Shown here in pieces: positions 1 to 5,983 of a DNA stretch of 6,305 nt (positions within the stretch are counted from its first letter, which is position 1; the number at the start of each line of letters is the position of its first letter). This stretch comes from an uncultured Ruminococcus sp. (GTDB lineage: Bacteria > Bacillota > Clostridia > Oscillospirales > Acutalibacteraceae), in contig CACXHC010000205.1 of NCBI GenBank assembly GCA_902767285.1, positions 1 to 6,305 of the forward strand, given 5' to 3'. The notes beneath the pieces are model-generated. The model saw only the letters and a list, made by a program, of their open reading frames with translations. It had not been told where the DNA came from and made no database searches. The translations under genes and the position numbers were made by a program.

Positions 1-14
1 AATATTATTACACA

Positions 15-73
15 ATTAAAGTTTTTTGGAAAGGGTTTGGGAAAACCTTTTTTTCAAAAAAGGTTTTCCCAAG
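15..73. repeat. Tagged palindrome downstream of trkH (possible bidirectional terminator)
   Basis: Arms 37-53 and 56-72 are perfectly complementary over 17 bp (TTGGGAAAACC plus T6, against A6 plus GGTTTTCCCAA), separated by only TC at 54-55. It lies 28 bp beyond the trkH stop codon, so a trkAH transcript would form this hairpin in its 3' end. No separate U tract follows the hairpin on either strand, although the arm itself carries six T. To its left is the tag TTAAAGTTTTTT (17-28). A similar tag with a T/A hairpin occurs in inverted orientation at the far end of the window. That suggests a dispersed intergenic repeat that may double as a terminator. The palindrome is seen directly; the terminator and repeat-family roles are inferred. 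Confidence 0.65.
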
Positions 74-100
74 AAAAGCCAATTTTTCACAGCATCCTTA

Positions 101-1570
101 TTATTTTGATGTCCAACTGTCTTTATTGAACAAAAGAACAATTGGAAGAAGTTCAAGTCTGCCCGCGAGCATATCAAAAATCAGAACATATTTTGATAAT
201 ACCGAATAATTAAAAAAATTCATAGTTGGGCCTACTTTGCTTAATCCAGGTCCCATATTATTGAAAGTGGCGATAACCGCCGTGAAATTCGTTGTAAAAT
301 CCATTTGTTCATCAAGCGACAGCATAACAACCGACACCGTGAAAATAAATACAAACAATGTAAAATATACATGAATAGATCTTACAGTTTCTTCTTTTAC
401 AACTTTGTCATCCATTTTGACTTTGTACACAGAATTAGGATGGAGCATTTGTTTAATATCACGAAGAACGCTTTTTACAAGAATAACCACTCGGCTTACT
501 TTTAGACCGCCGCCCGTACTGCCGGCACAGGCTCCTATAAGAGCGGAAACCATCAACATGGATTTAGAAAGCTGTGGCCATTGGTCAAAATCCTTTGAGG
601 CAAATCCCGTTGATGATGCGTACGTTGCCACCTGAAATGCCGCATGATGCCAGCGGTCGAACCACCAGTCGTACACATCGTTGATAGTCAAATCAAGACC
701 TATTACCACAATCGCAGCCGCATACATAATGAAATACCAGCGGAGTTCTTCGTTCAAAAAAGCCTGCTTGAATTTTCTTGCTATGATATAGTAATATACA
801 CTGAAATTCACCGCAAATAAGAACATAAATATTGTTACTACGCCTTGCTGATAATAAAGCCCTTCATAAGCCATAAGACCATCGTTTTTTATGGAAAATC
901 CACCTGTTCCCGCTGTTGAAAACGAAAGCGTTATTGCATCAAAAATCGGCATACCGCCAACGATAAGCAAAATAAACTCTATAAGAGTCATTCCGCCGTA
1001 TATCGCATACAAAACGAGTGCCGTTCCTCTCAGCTTCGGAATGAGTTTAGATACTACCGGCCCGGGGCTTTCGGCTTTCATAAGATACATATTGGATTGT
1101 CCGCTCAACTGCGATATTACCGCCAGCATAAAAACGAGTATTCCCATACCGCCGGCCCAGTTCGAAAAACTTCGCCAAAAAAGCATACTTTGACTTAGAT
1201 CTTCTATTTGAACGTCATTACCTAAAATTGTAGCACCCGTTGTCGTAAATCCCGATACCGATTCAAAAAGAGCATTTGTAAAATTTGGTATCTGCTTACT
1301 TATATAGAACGGCAGACAGCCTATAACACTTAGCAGTATCCACGTCAACGCACACGAAATATACCCCTCTTTTACATACATTTGAGTATTTTTCGGCTTA
1401 AATTTTGACGATATAAGACCAACTGCAACACAAGACGCCGACAACAACACAAAAATAATAAGGTCGCTGTATTCTTTGTAGATGACCGCCACAATTGCGG
1501 GCAAAAGGAACATCGCCCCTATTACAACCAAAACCCAACCCAGTACATAACGCACAAGATTTTTATTCAC
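101..1570 (-). CDS. trkH: Trk-type potassium uptake system, membrane pore subunit TrkH
   Basis: This 489-residue integral membrane protein belongs to the TrkH/KtrB superfamily of potassium translocation subunits and has about the usual length. The four pore loops expected of the family are visible: SGFTTTGAT (about 107-114), FSTAGTGGF (217-225), YASSTGFAS (317-325) and FNNMGPGL (436-443). The conserved GACAGSTGGGLKVSR stretch (346-360) precedes the last membrane-pore-membrane unit. Hydrophobic segments at about 8-30, 36-53, 70-90, 182-205, 243-263, 278-292, 338-350 and 400-417 fit a multi-pass protein. The start is a GTG at 1570, chosen because AAGGGAG sits 7 nt upstream of it and no ATG start is better placed. 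It follows trkA by 17 bp and is surely cotranscribed with it. The partner TrkA should gate the pore from the cytoplasm. All four filter glycines are present, so nothing suggests loss of function. Confidence 0.95.
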   Translation of the reverse strand: MNKNLVRYVLGWVLVVIGAMFLLPAIVAVIYKEYSDLIIFVLLSASCVAVGLISSKFKPKNTQMYVKEGYISCALTWILLSVIGCLPFYISKQIPNFTNALFESVSGFTTTGATILGNDVQIEDLSQSMLFWRSFSNWAGGMGILVFMLAVISQLSGQSNMYLMKAESPGPVVSKLIPKLRGTALVLYAIYGGMTLIEFILLIVGGMPIFDAITLSFSTAGTGGFSIKNDGLMAYEGLYYQQGVVTIFMFLFAVNFSVYYYIIARKFKQAFLNEELRWYFIMYAAAIVVIGLDLTINDVYDWWFDRWHHAAFQVATYASSTGFASKDFDQWPQLSKSMLMVSALIGACAGSTGGGLKVSRVVILVKSVLRDIKQMLHPNSVYKVKMDDKVVKEETVRSIHVYFTLFVFIFTVSVVMLSLDEQMDFTTNFTAVIATFNNMGPGLSKVGPTMNFFNYSVLSKYVLIFDMLAGRLELLPIVLLFNKDSWTSK

Positions 1571-1577
1571 GATAAAA

Positions 1578-1584
1578 CTCCCTT
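1578..1584 (-). promoter_or_regulatory. Ribosome binding site fixing the GTG start of trkH
   Basis: Read on the minus strand, AAGGGAG ends 7 nt before GTG at 1570-1568. It lies entirely inside the 17-bp gap after the trkA TGA stop codon (1590-1588). This close coupling supports translation of trkH from GTG within the trkAH message. Confidence 0.8.
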
Positions 1585-1587
1585 AAA

Positions 1588-2967
1588 TCACTCGAAAACA
1601 TCTTCAATAGTTTGAAGTCCCTTAACGGTTGTAACCACTATAACCGAATCTTCCGGTTCTATGGTGTCCTCTCCTTTCGGAATAATAACTTTACCTCGTC
1701 TTGTTATGCAGGCAATTTGCATATTTTTTTTAAATCTAAGCATTTTGAGCGGTTTTGAAATTATCGGAGTATCTCGTTTTATTTTAAATTCCAAAGCCTC
1801 TGCCCTGCCGTCATTGAGCTTATACAGCGACTCAACGTTACTTCCCTCGGAATTTTTCACAGCTCTTACATATCGTACTATCGCTTCGGCGGTAAGCTCT
1901 CTCGGGCGAATAACACTGTCGAGCTGCATATTGTCAACAATATCATCAAAAACTATTCTGTCGATTTTTGTAATACACTTTGCATCTGTTTTTTGTTTGA
2001 CGTAAAGCGAAAGCATTACATTTTCCTCATCGAGATCCATCAATGTAACAACTGCGTCCATTTTTGACAATCCCTCTGCCTCAAGCAAATCTTCGTTAAG
2101 GGCATCGCCCTCAACAATATTGACGCCGGGCAGAAGATTCGATAATTCGTCACATCTTTCTTTGTTTTTTTCGATTATTTTCACGTCTATTGAGTTTTCT
2201 CTCAGCGTATCAGCAAGATAATACGCCGTTCGACTTCCCCCGATGATAAGAACATTCTTAACTTTAGCTGCCGCTGCCTTATTAAATTTTTTAAACAGCC
2301 AGCTCGCTTTTGAAGGAGTCGTTATAATAGAAACTTTATCTCCTGCGGCACAAACGAAATTACCATTTGGAATAAAAACTTGTTCATCACGCTCTACAAG
2401 GCAAATTCTCGATGCCGCTTTCAAAAAATCGCCTTTAAATAAGGAAATATCGGCAATTTTTTTACCTGCCAAAAAATGTTCCGCTGTCAATTTGAGAGTA
2501 TATATTTCTACATTTCCTCTTGCGAAAGAGTCAACCTCAATCGCCGAAGGATAACGAATAAGACGGCTCATTTCCAAAGCGGCGATTTTTTCGGGATTTA
2601 TCATGAGCGATAATCCGATCGCTTGTCTCATGGCGGAACTTTCACTTATATTTTTGTGATACAATGGTTTTCGTATTCGAGCGATTGTATTTTTTGCTCC
2701 GCAGCAGTGAGCCAGCAAGCAAATATACATATTGAGTTCGTCTGCATCTGCAACGGCGATAACAAGATCAGAGTGTTCAACGCCGGCATCTCTCAGCACG
2801 TCACGACTTGCACCGTCGCCCTCAACGCCCATAATATCAAGTCTTTCGGATATTCTCGCTAAATTACGAGGATTAACGTCAACTACCGTTAAATTATGCC
2901 CTTCGCCGTCAAGCTGTTCAGCGATAGTGCGTCCAACCTTACCACAGCCAACAATAATAATATTCAT
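1588..2967 (-). CDS. trkA: Trk system potassium uptake regulatory protein TrkA (two RCK modules)
   Basis: This 459-residue cytoplasmic protein is the nucleotide-binding, gating partner of TrkH. It shows the classic duplicated layout RCK_N (1 to about 125), RCK_C (about 140-225), RCK_N (236 to about 350) and RCK_C (about 375-459). The first Rossmann fold is canonical: IIVGCGKVG at 4-12 with the acidic residue D30 at the end of the second strand. The second is degenerate: IIGGSRTAYYLA at 241-252, with Ser and Ala at two of the usual glycine positions but E266 kept. In the family, NAD(H) or ATP/ADP binding controls the channel, and in Gram-positive relatives some RCK_C domains bind c-di-AMP; whether this one does cannot be read here. 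The start is ATG at 2967, with TGGAG about 8 nt upstream. It is the first gene of the trkA-trkH operon. Its 5' leader is only about 40 nt, too short to hold a c-di-AMP riboswitch. Confidence 0.95.
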   Translation of the reverse strand: MNIIIVGCGKVGRTIAEQLDGEGHNLTVVDVNPRNLARISERLDIMGVEGDGASRDVLRDAGVEHSDLVIAVADADELNMYICLLAHCCGAKNTIARIRKPLYHKNISESSAMRQAIGLSLMINPEKIAALEMSRLIRYPSAIEVDSFARGNVEIYTLKLTAEHFLAGKKIADISLFKGDFLKAASRICLVERDEQVFIPNGNFVCAAGDKVSIITTPSKASWLFKKFNKAAAAKVKNVLIIGGSRTAYYLADTLRENSIDVKIIEKNKERCDELSNLLPGVNIVEGDALNEDLLEAEGLSKMDAVVTLMDLDEENVMLSLYVKQKTDAKCITKIDRIVFDDIVDNMQLDSVIRPRELTAEAIVRYVRAVKNSEGSNVESLYKLNDGRAEALEFKIKRDTPIISKPLKMLRFKKNMQIACITRRGKVIIPKGEDTIEPEDSVIVVTTVKGLQTIEDVFE

Positions 2968-3013
2968 AATAAAATCTCCATTGAAACTCAGGTAAAAAGA
3001 TGTAACTCTTTTA

Positions 3014-3042
3014 ATAATACAACAAAATTACAGTCCCGTCAA
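3014..3042 (-). promoter_or_regulatory. Sigma-A promoter of the trkA-trkH operon
   Basis: On the minus strand the -35 is TTGACG (3042-3037) and the -10 is TATTAT (3019-3014), each 5 of 6 to consensus, with a 17-bp spacer. Transcription would begin near 3007, giving a leader of about 40 nt before the trkA ATG at 2967. No other promoter-like pair of this quality lies in the 138-bp divergent region. Confidence 0.75.
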
Positions 3043-3072
3043 TAAATATTTGTCAAAAATTCGGCAACAATA
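3043..3072 (+). promoter_or_regulatory. Candidate forespore (sigma-F/sigma-G type) promoter of spoVAE
   Basis: GGCAACAATA at 3063-3072 fits the published sigma-F -10 pattern GGNNANAHTR at every position. A weak -35, TAAATA (3043-3048), lies 14 bp upstream, against a sigma-F -35 close to WGHATA. The start site would be near 3079, about 27 nt before the ATG and just before the AAGGAG at 3093-3098. spoVA genes of Bacillus are transcribed in the forespore by sigma-G, whose promoters overlap in sequence with those of sigma-F. No convincing sigma-A pair serves this gene. In such an A/T-rich region a chance match is possible. Confidence 0.35.
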
Positions 3073-3105
3073 GAAAAATACAAATATTATAAAAGGAGAT
3101 TTTTT

Positions 3106-3456
3106 ATGATTTTAAGATTTTTATACGCATTTATAGTCGGTGGACTTATTTGTGTTGTAGGACAGATTCTTATTGACAAAACGAAACTTACCCCCGCAAA
3201 AATTTTGACTTCATACGTTGTTGTGGGCGTAATATTGGGAGCTTTGGGAATTTATGATAAATTGGTCGATTTTGCGGGAGCCGGTGCCACTGTTCCGCTG
3301 TTGGGATTTGGAAATACCATCGCTCAAGGTGTAAAAAATGCCGTTAACTTAAAAGGCGTTCTGGGAATTTTTACGGGAGCTTTAACAAGTGCCTCCACAG
3401 GAATTACCGCCGCTTTGATTTTTTCTCTTATCTCCAGTCGCTCCAAAACCGCATAA
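3106..3456 (+). CDS. spoVAE: Stage V sporulation protein AE (SpoVAE, SpoVAEb type)
   Basis: This 116-residue hydrophobic protein is recognised as SpoVAE from the N-terminal block GGLICVVGQILIDKTKLTP (12-30) and the block DFAGAGATVPLLGFGN (55-70). It belongs to the SpoVAC/SpoVAEb family, and its length matches SpoVAEb rather than the longer SpoVAC. Hydrophobic segments at about 3-23, 32-50, 56-70 and 84-110 indicate an inner-membrane protein with three or four spans. SpoVA proteins form the channel that moves dipicolinic acid with calcium into the forespore and out at germination. The start at 3106 has AAGGAG 7 nt upstream. Unlike the usual arrangement, no spoVAC, spoVAD or other spoVA gene is next to it: trkA is divergent on one side and tRNA genes follow on the other. 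It appears intact and monocistronic. The family call is strong; the exact role of an isolated copy is inferred. Confidence 0.9.
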   Translation: MILRFLYAFIVGGLICVVGQILIDKTKLTPAKILTSYVVVGVILGALGIYDKLVDFAGAGATVPLLGFGNTIAQGVKNAVNLKGVLGIFTGALTSASTGITAALIFSLISSRSKTA

Positions 3457-3460
3457 TTTC

Positions 3461-3492
3461 GATTACGGTTCTGCCTATACAGAACCGTAATC
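3461..3492 (+). terminator. Perfect 13-bp hairpin after spoVAE, atypical terminator
   Basis: GATTACGGTTCTG (3461-3473) pairs perfectly with CAGAACCGTAATC (3480-3492) around a 6-nt loop, CCTATA. It starts 4 nt after the spoVAE stop codon. The following bases, CCCTATTTAG, lack a real U tract, so it may end transcription weakly or protect the 3' end of the message instead. The hairpin is certain; its function is inferred. Confidence 0.6.
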
Positions 3493-3518
3493 CCCTATTT
3501 AGACCTAAATCCCAAAAA

Positions 3519-3571
3519 GATTAAATTTTTTTAAAAAAAGTCTTGACAAGCAACAACAAATGAGTTATAAT
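3519..3571 (+). promoter_or_regulatory. Strong sigma-A promoter with UP-like element for the tRNA operon
   Basis: The -35 TTGACA (3543-3548) and -10 TATAAT (3566-3571) are both exact consensus with a 17-bp spacer. The predicted start is near 3578, about 25 nt before the first tRNA. Upstream, 3519-3540 contains AAA, T7 and A7 in the order expected of an RNA polymerase alpha-subunit UP element (AAAWWTWTTTT, then AAA). By eye it agrees at all but two of the specified positions. This is the architecture of a stable-RNA promoter. Confidence 0.9.
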
Positions 3572-3602
3572 AATTATCGTTCACTGGAAACGTGAGCATC
3601 AT

Positions 3603-3679
3603 GGCGATATAGCTTAGTTGGCTAGAGCGTTCGGTTCATACCCGAAAGGTCGGCGGTTCGAGTCCACCTATCGCTACCA
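3603..3679 (+). tRNA. tRNA-Met(CAT), elongator type
   Basis: A full cloverleaf can be drawn. The acceptor GGCGATA pairs with TATCGCT with a G1-U72 wobble. The D arm has GCTT/GAGC, the anticodon stem is TTCGG/CCGAA with loop TTCATAC (anticodon CAT at 3637-3639), and the T loop is TTCGAGT. Discriminator A is followed by an encoded CCA. The anticodon stem lacks the three consecutive G-C pairs of the initiator, and the 1-72 position is not the unpaired C-A of an initiator, so this is elongator Met. The overall sequence resembles the Bacillus elongator tRNA-Met as I recall it, including the GCTACCA end. A lysidine-modified Ile tRNA is the alternative but fits less well. One T-stem pair (C51-A63) is mismatched. 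Confidence 0.92.
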
Positions 3680-3687
3680 TATTATTC

Positions 3688-3759
3688 GGCCCGGTGGTCA
3701 AGCGGTTAAGACACCGCCCTTTCACGGCGGTAACACGAGTTCGAGTCTCGTCCGGGTCA
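3688..3759 (+). tRNA. tRNA-Glu(TTC)
   Basis: The acceptor GGCCCGG pairs with CCGGGTC, with one G-U wobble. The anticodon stem CCGCC/GGCGG encloses loop CTTTCAC with anticodon TTC at 3721-3723. The T stem ACGAG/CTCGT is perfect, with loop TTCGAGT. The discriminator is A at 3759 and no CCA is encoded, so the 3' end must be added after processing. It starts 8 nt after tRNA-Met. Confidence 0.95.
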
Positions 3760-3766
3760 CTTATTT

Positions 3767-3848
3767 GCGAGTGTGCTGGAATTGGCAGACAGGCACGTTT
3801 GAGGGGCGTGTGTTGCATGACGTACGGGTTCAAGTCCCGTCACTCGCA
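3767..3848 (+). tRNA. tRNA-Leu(GAG)
   Basis: This is a class II tRNA with a long variable arm (about 3811-3823, with a short TGT/ACG stem). The acceptor GCGAGTG/CACTCGC is perfect. The anticodon stem CACGT/GCGTG flanks anticodon GAG at 3801-3803, and the T stem ACGGG/CCCGT has loop TTCAAGT. The discriminator is A and CCA is not encoded. It is the last gene of the tRNA operon, 7 nt after tRNA-Glu and 3 nt before the terminator hairpin. Confidence 0.95.
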
Positions 3849-3851
3849 CTT

Positions 3852-3883
3852 TCTCCGGAGTAATAACTTCGGGGATTTTTTTT
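3852..3883 (+). terminator. Rho-independent terminator of the tRNA operon
   Basis: TCTCCGGAG (3852-3860) pairs with CTTCGGGGA (3867-3875) over 9 bp with two G-U wobbles, around loop TAATAA. Eight T follow directly at 3876-3883. It lies immediately after tRNA-Leu. Confidence 0.9.
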
Positions 3884-3905
3884 ATTTTATTTTTGAAATT
3901 TCAAC

Positions 3906-3941
3906 AAAAACAGCGGGGAATTTTTTTCACCCGCCGTTTTT
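3906..3941 (-). terminator. Intrinsic terminator of thrS
   Basis: Read on the minus strand, AAAAACGGCGGG (3941-3930) pairs with CCCGCTGTTTTT (3917-3906), ending in U5. The stem begins 18 nt past the thrS stop codon. One pair is G-U on the minus strand but an A-C mismatch on the plus strand, so the hairpin is better formed in the thrS transcript. It sits back to back with the tRNA operon terminator in the convergent gap. Confidence 0.85.
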
Positions 3942-3959
3942 ATTTTCATAAATTATTGA

Positions 3960-5906
3960 TTATAATTGTTTCGTTTCGATTTCTTTGAGAGCTTTTTCGA
4001 TAAACTCATCAACGGACATAGAAACAAGATTATCGTCTTTTCTCGAACGTACCGAAATAACGCCGTTTTCGACTTCCTTATCACCGCAAACTATCATATA
4101 CGGCACTTTGTCTTTTGTTTTAGCTTCTCTTATTTTGTAGCCGATTTTCTCGCTTCTGTCATCGACTTCAACACGCAGACCTTTTTCTTCGAGTTTATTT
4201 TTTATATCGTAGACGTAATCAACGTGTCTGTCGGCAATCGTGAGAAGTTTAACTTGAACCGGAGCAAGCCACATCGGGAACGCACCCGCATATTTTTCGA
4301 TAAGAAGAGCGAGTGTTCTTTCATAACAGCCGATTGACGTTCTGTGAATGATATACGGATTCTTTTTAGAACCGTCTTTATCGACGTATTCCATGCCGAA
4401 TTTTTCTGCAAGCATCTGGTCAATTTGAATCGTGATGAGCGTATCTTCTTTGCCGTGAACGTTCTTTATTTGAATATCGAGTTTCGGGCCGTAGAAAGCC
4501 GCCTCGCCTATACCGATTTTATAATCAAGACCGAGATCATCGAGGATATTTTTCATTATTCCCTGAGCCTCGTCCCACTGTTCCTGCGTGCCTATATATT
4601 TAGCTCTGTCGTTGGAATCCCACTGTGAAAAACGGTACGACACATCTTCATAAAGACCGAGTGTTTTGAGCATGAACGTTGTAAGCTCAAGACACTTTCT
4701 GAACTCGTCCTCAAGCTGATCGGGGCGGCACATGAGATGTCCTTCGGAAATCGTAAATTGACGGACTCTTATAAGACCGTGCATTTCACCGCTTGCCTCG
4801 TTTCTGAAGAGCGTGGACGTTTCGTTATATCTCAGCGGAAGATCTCTGTAAGAACGCTGTTTGTTGAGATATGCTTGATACTGGAACGGACACGTCATCG
4901 GGCGGAGTGCATAAACTTCCTTGTCTTTTTCTTCATCGCCCAAAACGAACATACCGTCTTTGTAATGATCCCAGTGACCCGAAATTTTATAGAGGTCGCT
5001 TTTAGCCATAAACGGTGTTTTTGTTAATAACCAACCTCTTTTCTGCTCCTCGTCCTCAACAAAACGCTGGAGCAGCTGAATTATTCTCGCACCTTTTGGG
5101 AGCAATATTGGCAAGCCCTGACCGATATAATCGACCGTTGTAAAGAGTTCGAGTTCTCTTCCGAGTTTATTATGATCTCTTTTTTTAGCCTCTTCGATTT
5201 TTTTCAAATGTTCCTGAAGCATTTCCTCTTCGGGGAAAGCCGTTCCATAAACTCTGCAAAGCTGAGTATTCTGAGCATCGCCTCTCCAGTAAGCACCCGT
5301 GCAAGCCGTAAGTTCAACAGCAGCAACGGGAGAAACGCTCATAAGGTGAGGGCCGGCACACAAATCTGTAAAATCGCCCTGAGAGTAGAACGAAATATTT
5401 TCGCCTTTACCGGCGTGTTCTTTTATGAGTTCAACTTTATAAGGCTCGTTCTTCTCCTCCATAAGTTTTATAGCCTCATCGGGAGCAAGTTCAAAACGTT
5501 CTATCGGAATACCTCTTTTTACGATTTTCTTCATTTCCTTGCAGATTTTTTTAAGATCCTCGGGAGCGAATGATTTCTCGACCTCGAAATCGTAATAGAA
5601 ACCGCCGTCTATTGCCGGGCCGATAGCCAATTTAGCGTTAGGATAGAGATGTTTTACCACCTGTGCAAGAATGTGCGATGCCGTATGCCAAAAAACTTTT
5701 TTGCCTTCTTCATCATCGAACGTCAAGAACTCGACAGAGCAGTCTTTTGCGAGCGGAGTTCTCAAGTCGGAAACAACGCCATCGATTCGGCAAACACAAA
5801 CTTTCTTGCTTAATTTTTTGTCGATAGATTTTACAATTTCGGCAGGCGTGATATTTTCTTCATATTGATTTATCACGTCTTGACCTGCCAGTTTTACATT
5901 AATCAT
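3960..5906 (-). CDS. thrS: Threonyl-tRNA synthetase
   Basis: This 648-residue class II synthetase charges tRNA-Thr with threonine in the cytoplasm and has normal full length. The domains in order are TGS (1 to about 63), the editing or second-additional domain (about 64-235) with HTASH (H74, H78) and DLCAGPH (C183, H187), the catalytic core (about 255-545) and the anticodon-binding domain (about 549-645). The zinc ligands of the active site appear as C339 (RPMTCP), H390 (SEGH) and H521 (IIHR). Motif 2 is NETSTLFRNE (361-370), and motif 3 is in IIHRTSIGCYER (519-530). The core reads CPFQYQ and ISEGH where the common bacterial enzyme, as I recall it, has CPGH and DDAH, so this is a divergent subtype. 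The ATG at 5906 has AAGGAG 8 nt upstream. It is monocistronic, preceded by a threonine-specific T-box leader and followed by its own terminator. Confidence 0.97.
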   Translation of the reverse strand: MINVKLAGQDVINQYEENITPAEIVKSIDKKLSKKVCVCRIDGVVSDLRTPLAKDCSVEFLTFDDEEGKKVFWHTASHILAQVVKHLYPNAKLAIGPAIDGGFYYDFEVEKSFAPEDLKKICKEMKKIVKRGIPIERFELAPDEAIKLMEEKNEPYKVELIKEHAGKGENISFYSQGDFTDLCAGPHLMSVSPVAAVELTACTGAYWRGDAQNTQLCRVYGTAFPEEEMLQEHLKKIEEAKKRDHNKLGRELELFTTVDYIGQGLPILLPKGARIIQLLQRFVEDEEQKRGWLLTKTPFMAKSDLYKISGHWDHYKDGMFVLGDEEKDKEVYALRPMTCPFQYQAYLNKQRSYRDLPLRYNETSTLFRNEASGEMHGLIRVRQFTISEGHLMCRPDQLEDEFRKCLELTTFMLKTLGLYEDVSYRFSQWDSNDRAKYIGTQEQWDEAQGIMKNILDDLGLDYKIGIGEAAFYGPKLDIQIKNVHGKEDTLITIQIDQMLAEKFGMEYVDKDGSKKNPYIIHRTSIGCYERTLALLIEKYAGAFPMWLAPVQVKLLTIADRHVDYVYDIKNKLEEKGLRVEVDDRSEKIGYKIREAKTKDKVPYMIVCGDKEVENGVISVRSRKDDNLVSMSVDEFIEKALKEIETKQL

Positions 5907-5951
5907 AGCAATTTCTCCTTTTTGTTTTTTCTGAAATTTTTTCCGAAACGC

Positions 5952-5983
5952 AAAAAAACTGCGTTCCGCAAAGGGACGCAGTT
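5952..5983 (-). terminator. Regulated intrinsic terminator within the thrS T-box leader
   Basis: On the minus strand AACTGCGT (5983-5976) pairs with ACGCAGTT (5964-5957) around an 11-nt loop, and the U run continues to 5952. The 5' part of this hairpin and its loop (CCCT) overlap the sequence needed for the antiterminator with the T-box, as expected of a mutually exclusive switch. Confidence 0.9.

Noticed and set aside
305..1193. Plus-strand open frames opposite trkH
   Set aside because: They lie antisense to the conserved TrkH coding sequence, lack ribosome binding sites and show no protein-family features.
2968..3007. c-di-AMP (ydaO-type) riboswitch in front of trkA
   Set aside because: Such switches often precede potassium transporter genes, but the predicted leader is only about 40 nt and shows none of the conserved structure.
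2995..3012. Inverted repeat AAAAGA / TCTTTT near the trkA start site as an operator
   Set aside because: A 6-bp A/T-rich match is expected often by chance here and matches no known operator that I can name.
3051..3076. Sigma-A promoter for spoVAE using TTGTCA as -35
   Set aside because: At 17-bp spacing the -10 would be GAAAAA; the only T/A-rich alternatives fall too close to the ribosome binding site.
3603..3679. Initiator tRNA-Met or lysidine tRNA-Ile for the CAT gene
   Set aside because: The anticodon stem lacks the three G-C pairs and the 1-72 mismatch of initiators. The body and GCTACCA end look like Gram-positive elongator Met rather than the Ile(CAT) pattern.
3618..3951. Open reading frames on both strands over the tRNA region
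   Set aside because: They run through three complete tRNA cloverleaves and their terminator, have no ribosome binding site, and encode nothing recognisable.
3966..5868. Plus-strand open frames opposite thrS
   Set aside because: They are antisense to a full-length conserved ThrS and are rich in Phe from reverse-complemented Glu and Lys codons, typical of shadows.
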